Assembly (NCBI GenBank): GCA_023362775.1
Contig: JALMGJ010000014.1
Span: forward strand, 3,060,001-3,124,000
Direction: 5' to 3'
Origin: Charina bottae
Taxonomy: Eukaryota > Chordata > Lepidosauria > Squamata > Charinaidae
Length of the DNA stretch: 64,000 nucleotides
In this document: positions 10,765-22,870 of the stretch, piece after piece
Numbering within the stretch: position 1 is the stretch's first letter
Layout: each line of letters opens with the position of its first letter
Notes under the pieces: model-generated
What the model was told of the DNA's origin: nothing
The model's input: only the letters and a program-made list of their open reading frames with translations
The model's database searches: none
Translations under genes and position numbers: made by a program

Positions 10765-12487
10765 AATATTACAATACCTTCCCACCTCCTGTCTTGGATT
10801 GACATTCATCTCATTGCATTTAGGCTAGGCGTGACCATTTTAAATTTTGCTCTATAACTAGAGAGGGGGTGACAATAAAGAGAACCAGGGCAATTCAGGG
10901 GTGCTGTCTTGCAAAACGGGGGACGTTTACAGCATGTAAATCCACCACATGTGCATTGGCCAAGCAGACACATACCTATAGATACAAGCTTGTGTAGGAT
11001 AGGAGCACAAGTTCGGATCTACGGGTTCGTGGCAACTGGCAGGAAGATCTTCTTGTTAATAGAGGCAGTAGTATTCATAATCATAATCTTAACAAACCAC
11101 TTCTGGAAATGAAACACAAACCTGTTAGAAACAGTAAAAAGTCACTCTTAGCATTTGCAAGATGCACAATAAAAAAAACACCAAGCCTCCCATTGCTATT
11201 CGTTCTGAATTCTGGCGGGGAGGGGGGATGAAAGATCATTTCTACGCCACGGAGGGAGGTCTCAAAAGACGTTACTGAAGTTCAAAATGGATACGAATAA
11301 CTCACAAACACTGGCTGAACGAAGAAAGAAAATCTGGGCAGAAAGTCTGCTCTCTTCCTAGCGTCCCTGCTCCGAGTCTGTGTTTTGTAAGCTGGCCAGC
11401 GATGTCTATTTCACCCCCCTTCCCGTCCTCTAGTTTTCCATTTCTATGTCTCTTTCCCAACTGATACTCAACAGTTTGTGGCTTCTGGTGAATACTGAAC
11501 AGGCCCAGGGCACATTGGGCGGTTTTGTTCTTCTAAATCCCAGGAGATTTCCCTGAGCAACCAATTGTTTCCCCCTGGTCTTGCTTTAGCTGTAATCCTG
11601 TTGGCACGCACCACCTGAGTTTGGTCTTAAAAGGCCATACAGCAACAAAGGAGCAGATGCGAAGGAGAAACACAGAGAGAAAAAACTCCTGTCTTCCTAT
11701 GCTGCTTCTTGGGGTTTTCTGCATTTTCTCTCTTCATCTTCAGTTTAAGGAAGGAGAATGGCCTTCAAAATTTCTTTCCAAGGACAACAGGAATGTGGAG
11801 AAAGGTCCAGGGATGGAAGGTGCATGTACATTTATTTTGTTACATAGTGACCAAGAGACGTCAGTGAGTGTCCTGTCTTTCATCGTGCAACCACCTCTCT
11901 GGAATCCTGCAGCCTCCTTGGCTTCCAACATTTCTGTTCAGTCTTGACAAGAGAGGTCCTAAGAGACACGTTGGTACATTTTCAGATGTGGGCAGCCAGG
12001 AAAGCCTTGGAGGGATGGAAAAACGAGTCATGGAAAACAGCAACACTCAGTGTCCCGCCTCCAACCAGGAAGGAAGCTCAAAGGTACCTCCAAGAGAAGC
12101 TCAGGAGAAATCCTCAAATACCCAAGGATCAAGTAGTATCATGGCAGCCTCTTTCACAGCTGACGAAAGCGTCTGACAAATTGAGAGGCACGTTTCGGCA
12201 GAACATGACATTATTCTGAGGTCAAGGATACTGGACTGCAGTGTCCTGCATTGGTCAAATGTTTCTATATGTGCTAGGGCACCAACGTGCTTGTGGGCTT
12301 CCTTGGTCCACTCTAGCATTCGTTTGCCGAGAAAGGAAGATTCCCCACTCTCTCCCCATATGCTGGGTGAGAACCCTCAATGACACATCCAAAGGTGACA
12401 ACTTGGTCTGCTATTTCTGCTTTCCATCACTGCTTGCTTAAAAGCCTCCTTTCATTCCAGCCTGGGTTTGTTGTTTATGTCACTTTA
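10765..12487. other. Unassigned sequence upstream of the LINE
   Basis: Several overlapping short open frames (11.5-12.4 kb) on both strands without recognisable motifs. Moderate GC, no simple repeats. I see no exon structure that I can defend. Confidence 0.35.
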
Positions 12488-13817
12488 TACGGCTCAGGGA
12501 GTTGGGGGTGGGTGGCGTGGTTTTACGCTGGTTCACCTCCTTCCTCCAGGGCCGATCCCAGTCGGTGTTGATAGGGAGCGAGAGAGCCAGCCCACGGGCC
12601 TTTCTTTGTGGGGTTCCGCAGGGCTCGGTACTCTCGCCGCTCCTTTTTAACATCTACATGAAACCGCTGGGCGAGATCATCCGTCACCACGGGCTGAGGT
12701 ATCATCAATATGCCGATGATACCCAATTATACATCTCTATCCCGGGTGAAGTAAGTGATGCAGTGACCACCCTGTCCAAGTGCCTGGGGGCTGTAGGGGT
12801 CTGGATGGGGAAAAACAGGCTTCAGCTGAACCTTGGTAAGACGGAGTGGCTGTGGATTAATGGCCCCTCGGTTTCCGGGAATTTGTCATCTTTAGTTCTG
12901 GATGGGGTCGCACTTCCCCAGACAGACCCGGTGTGTAACTTGGGGGTCCTCTTGGACTCACGACTCCTGCTCAAAGAGCAGGTGGCAGTCGTGGCCAGGA
13001 GGGCCTTTGCTCAACTTCGTGTTGTGCGCCAATTACGCCCTTTCCTTGACCGAGAGGCCCTTCGAACGGTCACTCAAGCCCTGGTTGTCTCTCATATAGA
13101 TTACTGCAATGCACTCTACATGGGGCTACCCTTGAAGAATATCCGGAAGCTACAGCTGGTGCAGAATGCGGCGGCACGGGCAGTTTTAGGTGCATCAAGA
13201 TCTGCACACATAACACCTCTGCTCCGTGAGCTACATTGAGTGCCAGTTTGCTTCCGGGTCCAATTCAAGGTGTTGGTTATCACCTTTAAAGCCCTACATG
13301 GCACGGGACCAGGTTATCTGAGGGACCGCCTCATCCCCATGACATCTTCCCGTCCCACCCGATCTTGCAGAGAGGGCATGCTGCGGACCCCGTCTATGAA
13401 AGAATTCCACCTAACGGGGTCCTGGAGACGAGCCTTCTCTGCAGTGGCTCCTGCCCTATGGAACATCCTTCCACCAGGGATAAGACAGGCCCCCTCGCTC
13501 CTGGATTTTAGAAAAAAATTAAAAACCTGGCTCTGTGACCTCGCCTGGGGCAAAAAGGAAAGCAGTCAAACCTGGGGATGGCTGATTCCTTAGAGCCACC
13601 TTAGATATCTAATTTTAATCATAGTCAACGTCACTTTAGAACTATCTGCCTCTTGGATTTTATTTTATTTTATTGTATTTTATTGTAATTTATTGTAATT
13701 CTATTTTTATCATAGTTTTTATTATATTTTGTTGATATTGTGTTGTGAACCGCCCAGAGTCCCTCCTTGAGGGGGAGATGGGAGGTTATAGAAATTCAAT
13801 AAATAAATAAATAAATA
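12488..13817 (+). mobile_element. CR1/L2-group LINE, 5'-truncated, with reverse transcriptase C-terminal half and 3' UTR
   Basis: An open frame starts inside the reverse transcriptase domain near 12490 (an 'LRELGVGG...WF.SFL' motif) and runs with one stop to 13593. It has the P-Q-G-S-V-L-S-P-L-L-F motif near 12615-12650 and the catalytic Y-A-D-D at 12709-12720, followed by 'TQLYIS'. Next come the thumb region, the LHWxP-type motif near 13228-13248, and the terminal ALWNILPPG (about 13453-13480) and 'FRKKLKTWL' motifs. The N-terminal endonuclease and any ORF1 are missing. The 3' UTR is A/T-rich, carries 'gaaccgcccagagt', and ends in taaa units (13798-13817). The only break seen is TGA at 13237-13239, where the family has tryptophan, consistent with one G-to-A change. 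It looks much younger than the other LINE pieces here. Confidence 0.9.
12502..13593 (+). pseudogene. Reverse transcriptase fragment of the LINE, one in-frame stop
   Basis: One reading frame spans both parts: 12502-13239, then 13240-13593, with no frameshift. The stop falls in the conserved LHW motif after the palm and thumb. The protein would reverse-transcribe LINE RNA at a nicked target, but the endonuclease half is absent, so this copy cannot move by itself. The start codon at 12502 is only the first ATG in the truncated copy, not a natural start. Confidence 0.85.
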
Positions 13818-14032
13818 TGACTACAATATGTAACGTTTTGTTTTGTTTATCTGAAATGTTTCTTTAATACCACCCTATGTGAACATTAGTTCAAGTGCAG
13901 ATTATGCCATTGAAATATCAAGGCAAGCAAACAGAACCCCCACATCATAAAATAAACAAGCAGAAAAATCAAAGCTGATGGTAAATCTGAAGCCACAAAC
14001 ATGAGTAAGCTGCACTGAACCCAACAGGGTAC

Positions 14033-14146
14033 CATAGGCACTCCAGATGTTGCTGAACTACATCTCCCAGCATTCCTCCCTATTGGCTGAGCTGGCTGGG
14101 AACTGCTTAAATTGCAGACTAGCAACATCTGGAGGGCCATACCATT
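14033..14146. mobile_element. Short palindromic MITE
   Basis: Ends are inverted: left 'ggcactccagatgttgct', right (other strand) 'ggccctccagatgttgct'. The sequence 'aactacatctcccagcattcc' follows inside the left end. Flanking 'taccata' and 'ataccat' are similar but not exact duplications. This is a common reptile/bird element type; family name not certain. Confidence 0.65.
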
Positions 14147-14499
14147 ATGCTGTTAAAATGCATAAAATTCAAAAGCCCAGGGAATTTTAAAAAGGGTTTT
14201 ATTTGATACCCCAAATGAAGCAAAGTTCTAGGCAGAGCTTTAGATAGATGGGAATTCATGAATGAAACCATGTGTTCTCCAGGGATTTCCGATCCACTTC
14301 TTTGAAGGAGATCATCAGCAGAAGGGAGTCAGCAAATGGCTTTTCATACAACCCTGTAAAATTCAGGGTGGATGGCACTATCAATGGTGATTCCTCTTGA
14401 TTACAAAGGCAGTTATAATGGGAGATAAAAATTACCACCCTCATATCCTAATTTTTGAGCTTCCCATTATGGAGAAGCTGCAATCACACAGTATGCTAA

Positions 14500-14912
14500 G
14501 CTATAGTTTGCTCAACCATGGTCTGCTGACAGACGCACTGGAGAATTCATGCCTCATATTAAGCCCTATTTACCAACTAAGTAGACTGAGTTCACACAAC
14601 ATGTTAAGTCAACACTACACAAATTGTGCTATGACTTAGTATGATATATGACCCAGTAAGAAAGGTGGACTGAAGATACTTTTCGTTTGATGCAGCAGAG
14701 TTATGCTCATCTCCTTATGTGAAAAGAGTAGCATGAGCCACACTAAGTCTGCACACTGTTTGCACACTTGCCTATCCATGATTTATGGAACAATAAAAAT
14801 GACATGCTAAGCCATAACAATGGCATGCCAACTACAGTGGAGTTCACCCAACATACTAAGCCCAACCAAGCAAACCATATTATGGCTTACTGTAGGGTAT
14901 GAACCGGGTCAA
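14500..14912. repeat. Dispersed repeat copies with 'gagttcacacaacatg' ends
   Basis: Near-copies of 'gagttcacacaacatgttaag' (14587) and 'gagttcacccaacatacta' (14829) occur with 'atggcttactgtagg' and 'tatgaac' on the other side, as in an element with inverted ends. Related words appear near 16990-17090 and 39060-39200. The probable source is an old non-autonomous DNA transposon, too diverged to bound exactly. Confidence 0.4.
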
Positions 14913-15769
14913 CCTTCATCCTAATTAAAGCATTACTTTCTCTCTGTATCTTTGCTAGGTTCCCAAAAAGATTTCTGCACATGGATTGGATATTACTTAT
15001 TTAGATTTTTTAGATCTATTCCTATCCCACCCTTCATTCAAAACACTTTCATAGGATGGGCCATGATCTTCAGGTTAGCTGCTGCTGAGTCACACACTGT
15101 TAGCACCCTGAGTTTCATAGCTAACCCAGACCAATTACCTATTGTCAGGATAAGAGCCTGAAAATATAATTCCCAAGAACCCTTCTCTTTCATTTATAAT
15201 GGAATCATGCAAAACCTCAATGAGGGCCAATGGAATTGGCACAAAGTTAAATTTTCAGCAGAAGTTCATTCTTCTGCTGTGCAACAAGAGAACTTTGCTA
15301 ACTCTAGGCGAAAGAGCCATTCCCGAAACCATCTTACAATCTTGATCAGTGGGGATGCCTGTGATTAAAATACTGAAACCTTTTACTCTATTGGTAAATA
15401 GCTATTCCAACAGGTGTTTTACCTGGGGAAATGCAGAAAAGCCATCCCCAAAGAAAAAGAGCAGATATATCACCAAGAGAGAGAAACAGAACACTGAGCT
15501 ACATAAGACTTGCTTGTGCTAATGTGTGTGTACAGATGCAAATTAAGAAGGGGAGGGTACCATAATTTAAAGAGAAACAGAATCTTTCTCACTCTTGTGG
15601 GGAAGATCGATCAGTTGCACACCAACTTTTTCAGTCTGCTATTGATAGACAACTTCAACTTCTCTGATGTACTCAGGCTGCCATAGAAAATAGGGATGGG
15701 AAGACAGGGTTTTTTTTAGAACAAAAGCCAAATAAACCTTTACTCTTCTTGGCTGTCCTGTTCCAAGTT
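14913..15769. other. Unassigned non-coding sequence
   Basis: No recognisable gene or repeat. Confidence 0.35.
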
Positions 15770-16010
15770 AAAGTCTCTTTCAAATTGAGCTTGACTCCTG
15801 ACCACTCATGGATTCATCCATGCATTGTCCTTGGCAATAATGCAAGTTTGGTTTGCCTCTGACTTCTTCCTAGATGTTTAAAACTATCTAGCCTAGTCTA
15901 CCATCTTGGTACTACCTGGGAACCTCCTATCCAAGTACTAGATTGGCATGACCCAGTTTAGCTTTCCTGCCCAGACAAAGTCAGCTTAGTGCTGGTTACC
16001 TCTTCTCAAT
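15770..16010 (-). mobile_element. 5S-rRNA-derived SINE, diverged
   Basis: On the minus strand, 15890-15985 reads 'gctaaactgggtcatgcc', then 'tagtacttggataggagg' and 'ttcccaggta'. This aligns by eye with the 3' half of 5S rRNA (gctaagcagggtc..., gtacttggatgggaga..., cctgggaata). Downstream on that strand (15770-15885) is a body with words such as 'aggcaaaccaaacttgca' and 'tgactc..gtcaagctcaa', shared with the SINEs at 37.4 kb and 57.0 kb. It is therefore a SINE with a 5S promoter head and not a 5S gene. Confidence 0.6.
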
Positions 16011-17882
16011 GCCCCAACACAATAGACCAACCCAGGTATCACTCTATAAAAAGTTATTTTGACTAGAGAGATTACATACACACTGATCTTTGGCTTTAAT
16101 TTCAGAGACTCTAATACCTCTACCTTACGAGCTGCTCTTGAGAGTGTATTTACTTCTACCCATCCCAAATCTGACATCCAAAATGGGCACATGTTCGCAA
16201 CAGGACTTTGCTTTCACACAACACATAAGTTTATTATTCACAAATACCAGGGCACAGCTTAAATAGAAAATGCTCTTTCGTGAGACTTATAGCTGGTGTG
16301 GTAGCTAAGCCCCATTTGAAGCACTGGATCATTTCACGATAGCCGATCCTAACCTGGAGCCCGCAAGTGTGTTGGATGACAACTCATGGCAGTGGGGGAA
16401 TGATGGGAGCGGTAGACTACATATCTAGAGTGAAGCACTTTAGGAAATATTTTTTTTTGGGGGGGGGGAGAATTTAGTAATAAAGTTAGCATGGAGGAAA
16501 GAAGCATGAGAGAATTAATGGAAACTCTATCAGAAAAAACATCCCATTGCCTTCTGTTCAGCAAATCATACATTAAATAAATATTACCTTTGTCTCACAG
16601 TTAGACTGAGCTGCATATGATTTTAAAAAATACAAATGCACACACATTTTTTTTCCATTTGTGAAGAATGCAGATACATTCGGAGGAATGAAGACAGTGT
16701 TGTCTTCTTATTCCCCAAAGGTATCATTGTCTCCGAAGAATATATCAAGAAACCTGGAGAGGTGTTCAAATAGACATGGAAAAAGAGATTTCCTTATACT
16801 TTGCTTCTATACCTGATACTAAATATGGAAAGACTGGGGGTATCACAATCGCAAAACCTCTTTTTGCTCATCTCACAAAATGAAATATATAAGTACAATT
16901 ATTTTTGAACTATCAAGAGAAAAAAAAAGGCTTAAATATATCAGAAAGACAACTATCATATAAAAAGTGAGTTTGCAGTTGTGTTCACACAAATTAGCAG
17001 AAGTATTTCTACAATATGCTAAGCTTGATTAGTGTTAATATTAGTTAACTTGTGTGCATATGTGTGGCTGAGTGTGTTCTATGAACCCAGGCCATATCCA
17101 GTTCGGTTCCATGTATTGTGCCAACCCAGAAAATGTGTTATTTCAGTAACCTGGTTTATAGTGTTCTATGAATGCGGCATTAATCAAGCAATGATAGACA
17201 TTATTAAACTTTGGGATTTCCCCAAGTCAGCTTTAAAAATGGCCCGAGTGGATATCAATGCAAAACTACAAACACACATTCTAAGCATTTTGAGACAGCA
17301 AGTTTCAGTAGAAACTGGAAAAGGGAAACTTGATTAGAAAGCAATTGTTAAAGAGATGATTTTCCCTCCCTCTGTCCATTGCATTCAACAATTCTGCATC
17401 CGCTATGCATGTGGTTTTCAATCAACCCGCATTTCTCTTTCTAAGAGGATTGTCAAACAATGTGGAATGCAGAGTGTGTCAGAATAAAAGTACCTTGTGT
17501 CTGTCTTGGCCATCAGTCATTTGCATCTAGACTTCTTCATTAAGCCATTCATAGTTTTTCCAAACATTCAAGTTGAGAATTGGAAATATATTATCCCATA
17601 ACCTCATTCTTACATTCCATAAAAACTTAAACTACTAACAAGTTGTGTAAGAAAAAAAATATTTATAATTGTTGAGATAGTTGCAGTAATTGGATCAAAG
17701 TGTGGTGGAAATTCTTGCTAAATGCAAGGCACCATCTTGTTAGGCCCAAATTTATGAAAAACGTATCCCTGGCTATGAGGTCAATTTATTTAGGTGCGTT
17801 TACATTTTCACATAAAGAGTTATGGCATTTTTAAAAGAGATTTTTACATAAAGAGCTATGCCATTTTTTAATAGAGTACCGC
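16011..17882. other. Unassigned non-coding sequence
   Basis: No gene recognised. A degenerate MITE-like patch near 16345-16410 ('cctggagcccgcaagtgtgt') and words of the 14.5 kb repeat family near 16990-17090 are the only hints of repeats. Confidence 0.35.
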
Positions 17883-17923
<41 letters not shown>

Positions 17924-17964
17924 CATCCATCCATCCATCCATCCATCCATCCATCCATCCATCC
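17883..17964 (+). repeat. Compound (CTAT)n(CCAT)n microsatellite
   Basis: About ten CTAT units pass directly into about ten CCAT units, followed by a short CA tract. Confidence 0.95.
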
Positions 17965-18527
17965 ACACACACATAAACACACACATCCCAGGCTGATTCA
18001 TTTATAGAAGAAGATAACAAAAAATAAAATGCATTTCTTGCCAGCTTGGAAATACTGGAAAATTCTGCAAGTTTGAATATCATCAAATAAGTCTCAAGAA
18101 CAAGGGGGCTACTTTGCATCTAATATCAAATTATTAAAAACAACAAGAACCACCACCCAAACTAGGTATGGTGGGAATTCTGCTGCACATTCATATGAGC
18201 AAAGGTGATAAGAGAGAGGAACATTACCTGTCTCCGTATTGGCTCATGAATTCTCCATTGTAACTTTTTGACTCTTCACACTGATGGAGGAATAATTGTT
18301 CCAGTTCCAGCTGCCGAGATTGTTAAAAAAATAAGAGGGAGGAGGAAGAAATCCTCAGCTGAGATCTTCTAGAGAAAGCTATTCTCTCTGCGCCCCAGCT
18401 GGATTCTTGTCTGCCAGCCCAAGCTTCTATCTCTTGCCAAGTTTGCTGATTTTGCCTTTCAATTTATTGTTCCTTTTGCAACCACTAAGACCACAGAGCT
18501 GCTAACAGGGGATGGCAAATAATAATC

Positions 18528-18528
<1 letters not shown>
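17965..18528. other. Unassigned non-coding sequence
   Basis: Nothing recognised. Confidence 0.35.
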
Positions 18529-18587
<59 letters not shown>

Positions 18588-18606
18588 GATAGATAGACAG
18601 ACAGAC
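18529..18606 (+). repeat. (GATA)n with GACA end, Bkm-like microsatellite
   Basis: About 15 GATA units, one slip (gatgata), then GACA units at the 3' end. The GATA/GACA combination is the composition of the Bkm satellite described from snakes. A short tract like this is also common on autosomes. Confidence 0.95.
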
Positions 18607-18896
18607 ATGAATTTGATGACCATCTTTAGGGAAACAAAATGATACCTAGAAAGGTATTTGGGACATGTGGCTTCTCGTGCTTAAAATCCTGACTTTTTTC
18701 TTCTTCTTATGAAACAACCAGTCCAAGACACTAGTCCAAGAGCAGGAGAAACTAAAATGTCTGAATTTATTAGCTGCCATAGTTACGTAAATGATTCTAT
18801 GCGGGAGGTAACTTGCAAGCCCTCATTTTCGTGTTCACATTTCCCATTCCATCAGAGGACAAAGCTTGAAACCAAAACAAAGAATGAAAGGAAGCC
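18607..18896. other. Unassigned non-coding sequence
   Basis: Nothing recognised between the two tetranucleotide arrays. Confidence 0.35.
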
Positions 18897-18897
18897 T

Positions 18898-18973
<76 letters not shown>

Positions 18974-18975
18974 TC
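18897..18975 (+). repeat. Long (TTCT)n microsatellite
   Basis: About 20 pure TTCT units; the 'FLSF' repeat peptide is a by-product. Confidence 0.97.
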
Positions 18976-20100
18976 ATGCAGCTCCTAGGACTTCTGATAT
19001 TCTACCTACTGCATTTGCCTCTGGGAATGGTATACTATGAGAATTAATGGTTATAGGCAAATCAGTGTCAAAACTCAGAATGGAAATGGAAACTGGTTCA
19101 AATGCAACCATGTTCTTGTATTTTTCCCATCTCATAAAAAATGGGGAGAATAATTTACAACTTTTTTTTAATGCAACAACCTAGCTGATAATGATAATGA
19201 TGTAGAGAATTATCTAGCAAATAATATGGTTTTTTTCCCCATACTCATTGAAGAGACATGGAAGAATGATCTAACAATGGGTGACCTTCATGAGAAACCT
19301 ACTTTTTCTAAATGGTTTGGATCATCTATATATAGTAAGCTATAGAAAGATAGAAAGGTTGGTGATTATATTGGTACAGTTAATATCCTTTAATTACAAG
19401 TGATATACTATTGTATACACTGTTTCTCGCTAAGCACGCTATTTTCTTTATGCACATATAATTAGAACCCTGTATTGTGTATATGTGTGGATATAGATAG
19501 GCCAGAGTTTGCCAGGCAATCTTCATGTTGTTTCATTTTAAAACCAAAATTGACTAAATTCAGGACTAAAATTATAAGAAGAAAGTAATGTTGTCCTAAC
19601 AAAAACAATGCATCTCACATTTCAATGCAAAATGAAGACTGATTAATTCATTAGTTCATTATTTTTTTAAGACTGGAAGATGAAAACAAATACTCAGAAT
19701 GACTTAATCAATAGCAGGGGTGTTCCAAACTGGAATCAATAAAAAGATTTGGAGGGAGGGTGGCTTTTTGTTCATTTGTTTGTTTTAAACTAAGTTGACT
19801 AGATTAAGTGGAAAGGAAGCATGAAATGCAAAATCTAAAAGCTACTCCAGATAGTTAGCTCTTTATATGCAGAGGGTGGGCAGAGCGAAATAGACACGGA
19901 TAGGCGATAGATGGATGGATGGACGGACAGACAGATGGATGTTTAAAACAACAATCACAGAAAGATGGAGGGAATTAATCCAGTCGGCAGACGCAACAGA
20001 CAAAAGAACAAGAAACAGAGATCATTCACATTTCATTCAACTTCTACTGTATAAAGAATGCTGTTTCTCTAAGAAAATTTCAAGCAAGTGGCATAAGGGG
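18976..20100. other. Unassigned AT-rich sequence with small GATG/GACG tract
   Basis: A short irregular tetranucleotide tract (gatggatggacggacag) is at 19909-19940. No gene or interspersed repeat is recognised. Confidence 0.4.
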
Positions 20101-20327
20101 CCTTCAGACCTTTGCGGTCATAGTCACAGGAGAGGGAGTTGAATGGCCAGCCCACAAAAAGTGCTTTTCAGTAGGAAAAAAAATCCAAAGTGATAAAAAG
20201 AAATCAACTGAGCGATCCCGTCATCTAGCCCGGTGCAAACATTCACGGACCGGGAACGTCTTACAGGATTTTGAACAGAAAAGCTTTTTGTTTTTTTGTT
20301 TTTTTTCATGCATGTATGTATGCATGT

Positions 20328-20360
<33 letters not shown>

Positions 20361-22870
20361 TGAATGAACAAAAGAAGCATCACATAAAATGGAAGGGGTC
20401 AGATTCTTTCCCTCTCTGTTTTTCAAGAAATTAAAATAAGAAAAAGATATGCTTTTCAGAGAAAACAGATTCTGAGGTGGAAAGAAAAACAAAACGAAAC
20501 AAAAAACCCCACACCCCACCTCTCTCTCTCCACACCCTCACCCACCTTTCTAAACTCCACTGCTGCGCTGCCCTGTTTCTTGCTCCAGTACAGAGCCCTA
20601 CTTAACTCTGGAAAGACAAGGGACATCTGTTTGTATGGCAGCCAACTTCAAGTCCTTCCAAAAAGCCAAAACAGAATTTTAAAAAAGGAAAAAGAAAAAA
20701 AAACACACACCCATCCTTGGTTTCTTTCTATATATTTTCGCCCCCCGATTCGCTCTATGGACTCGTTTCCTTTTATTTCATCATTTTTCAACACCAAGCA
20801 AAAATTTCTGAACACCTCTCCAGCAAAGCAGGAACTATCTCCCTTGAGTTATTCCAAAATAACTACAATACTGGATCTCCTATGCCAAATTCAGATTTGT
20901 AAACCCCCCCATATTAACTTCCTTTCTTCTTTCTCTCTCCCCCCCCCCAACAAAAAATGCAACGTACCTTCATCACCATGCAAGCCACTCCTCCCATAGG
21001 GGTTTATTCTTCAGTTGTCAAGTTAAAAAACTGTGGGAGGGGTAGAGAAGGAAAAAATGGGAGGGGTTTGGGGGAGGGAGAGAGAGAGAAAGAAAAAGAA
21101 TCTGGCTCTTTTGTTTTACTAGTTCTGTTCTAAAAATAATAATTAAAAAAAATGTAACCCAGACGCGTTCCAAATTGTTTAACAAACAACAGGCTTTTGC
21201 TGATTCTATAGCAGTCGAGGAGGGGAAGTGAACAAAAAAAAGGTGGGGAATCTCTGCTCCAAATTGGGAAGAACTGGGAAGAGCCTAATTCTCTAGGGGT
21301 TTCTCTGAATGAAGAAAGTACTGTGTCCTCAAACACCCATTTCCATGGGGGGGTAGCTCTCACCCAACTAATGGAACCCCGTAATTGCACCCCCAAGAAC
21401 ACAAGGATTCGGAGGAAAATGAAACTATTTTGAAAATGGAAAGGCATGTTTTACTTCATGGGAGATTTGGGGGATGGCCATGGGGATGAGTGCACAAACA
21501 CCCACACACCCACACACCCACACACACACACAGAGCCCCCTCTGTCACTGCCAACATTTTTAAAAAGATGTCAGACAAGTTGCTAAGGAGACTTGCAGAA
21601 ACTCCGAATGCCAGCACCATTTCTCGCCCTTTCTCCCCGATATTCCATCTTGCATTCTGATCACGCTCTGCTGCGGCAGAGCAACACCAATGCTTTGCAG
21701 TAATCCTGGTTTTTAATGTGTCGACTGGCAAAGCAAATTGTTATCTGTATCATCTTTCAAACTTAACAAGTTAAGAGGGAGGCATGTTCAGAGAAGTGGA
21801 CCGGTTTTCAGGGAGGGGGAATGGGAGGTAAAAGAAACCAAATGCTGAAATACAGTTGCCTTAATTTGGAATATACATATGTATGCATATCTATACAAAT
21901 ATGCACACATACATACATACATACATATATTCATTTTCCAAATGATACGGCAACCTTCATAAGGGGATCATGTTTTGCATATCTGGAATGCAAAAAGCAT
22001 CCTTAAGCTTCTCGCTTTCTCTCTGTCCCCTTCTAAGGAGAATCTGTATTTTCTGGCTGGGGCCGTAAGCATCCAAGTCACTGCTAAGTCGCCCATTCTA
22101 TATCAGCAGCATTTTCCCCAGTGGAAAACCAATTTTCTTGCCCCAGCACCAGCAGCTGGGGACATAATACACTGCCGTTCATAAAAGAAAAAAGCAGCTA
22201 GTTTTTCCTTCTCCTTTGTATGGCGTCACGTTGGCCTTTGAGAGGAGGAGGGCTGCTTTTACTGTAAAAATCAAAGAGGTTGGAACCCACTTCCCCACCT
22301 CGAGCCATGGACAATGGGGAGAAATCTCTCCTCTCTTTTTCAAACACCTCCAGAGATAGCAGTGTCAGTGCTAAGACAAGGATAAACAGTTGGGTTTTTG
22401 AGTTTCATTCTTTTCTTTCTTTCTTTTAATAAGTAAGTCTGGGACTGAAATTTACATTTTCTTTCAGTGCTCAGTCACACACCAAGTTCCTTTTCTTTCT
22501 TTCAGCTTCCCCCCCCCCCTCTCCTTCTGAACAATATTGTGTGTCAGGAATTCTTAATCTACCCTTTCAGTCAAGGAGGAAAGTGGACCTGTATGTGCTC
22601 CAGGGGATAGGAGCACACAGCAGAGAATTGGCTTGCAAAATAAAGTAAATGGCCGCTTCTTCCTCCGGAAAACTCTCGTGTGCTTCCCAAAGGGTTTAGA
22701 CGTTCAAGCTCATTGGATTACAACGTCTTTTAAGCACGAGGTTTTAATAACGCCACAACCGCAAAAGTCAAGTTAGCAAGATTCCATGCAGCCTTTCTCG
22801 CTCCCCACCACCAACATCGACAACCAAATTTTGCGTAATTTCTTTGGGGTTAAAATCTCTTACCAGTTCA
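20101..22870. other. Repeat-poor, CpG-retaining block (candidate regulatory or exonic region)
   Basis: Across about 2.7 kb I see no SINE, LINE or MITE, only CA tracts (about 20330-20355 and 21500-21533) and runs of C. CpGs persist in non-repetitive context (cacggaccgggaacgtc near 20244; taacgccacaaccgc near 22748). Repeat depletion with CpG retention in a repeat-rich neighbourhood suggests constraint, for example a promoter, enhancer cluster or non-coding first exons. No coding frame of recognisable family is present. Confidence 0.35.
20968..21030 (-). other. Candidate 63-nt exon on the minus strand
   Basis: On the minus strand a long pyrimidine-rich run (complement of about 21034-21100) ends in 'ctcccacag', a good splice acceptor. 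Sixty-three nt later comes 'gatgaag|gtacgt', a good donor. The interval has an ATG followed by ten open codons up to the donor and an in-frame stop upstream, so it could be a 5' exon carrying a start. I do not recognise the peptide. The pyrimidine run could also be a chance GA/CT-rich tract, so this is a hypothesis. Confidence 0.2.

Noticed and set aside
22298..22430. ATG in 'gagccatggacaatgggg' as the start of a coding exon
   Set aside because: The frame stays open for only about 40 codons, I see no donor site, and the peptide matches nothing I know.
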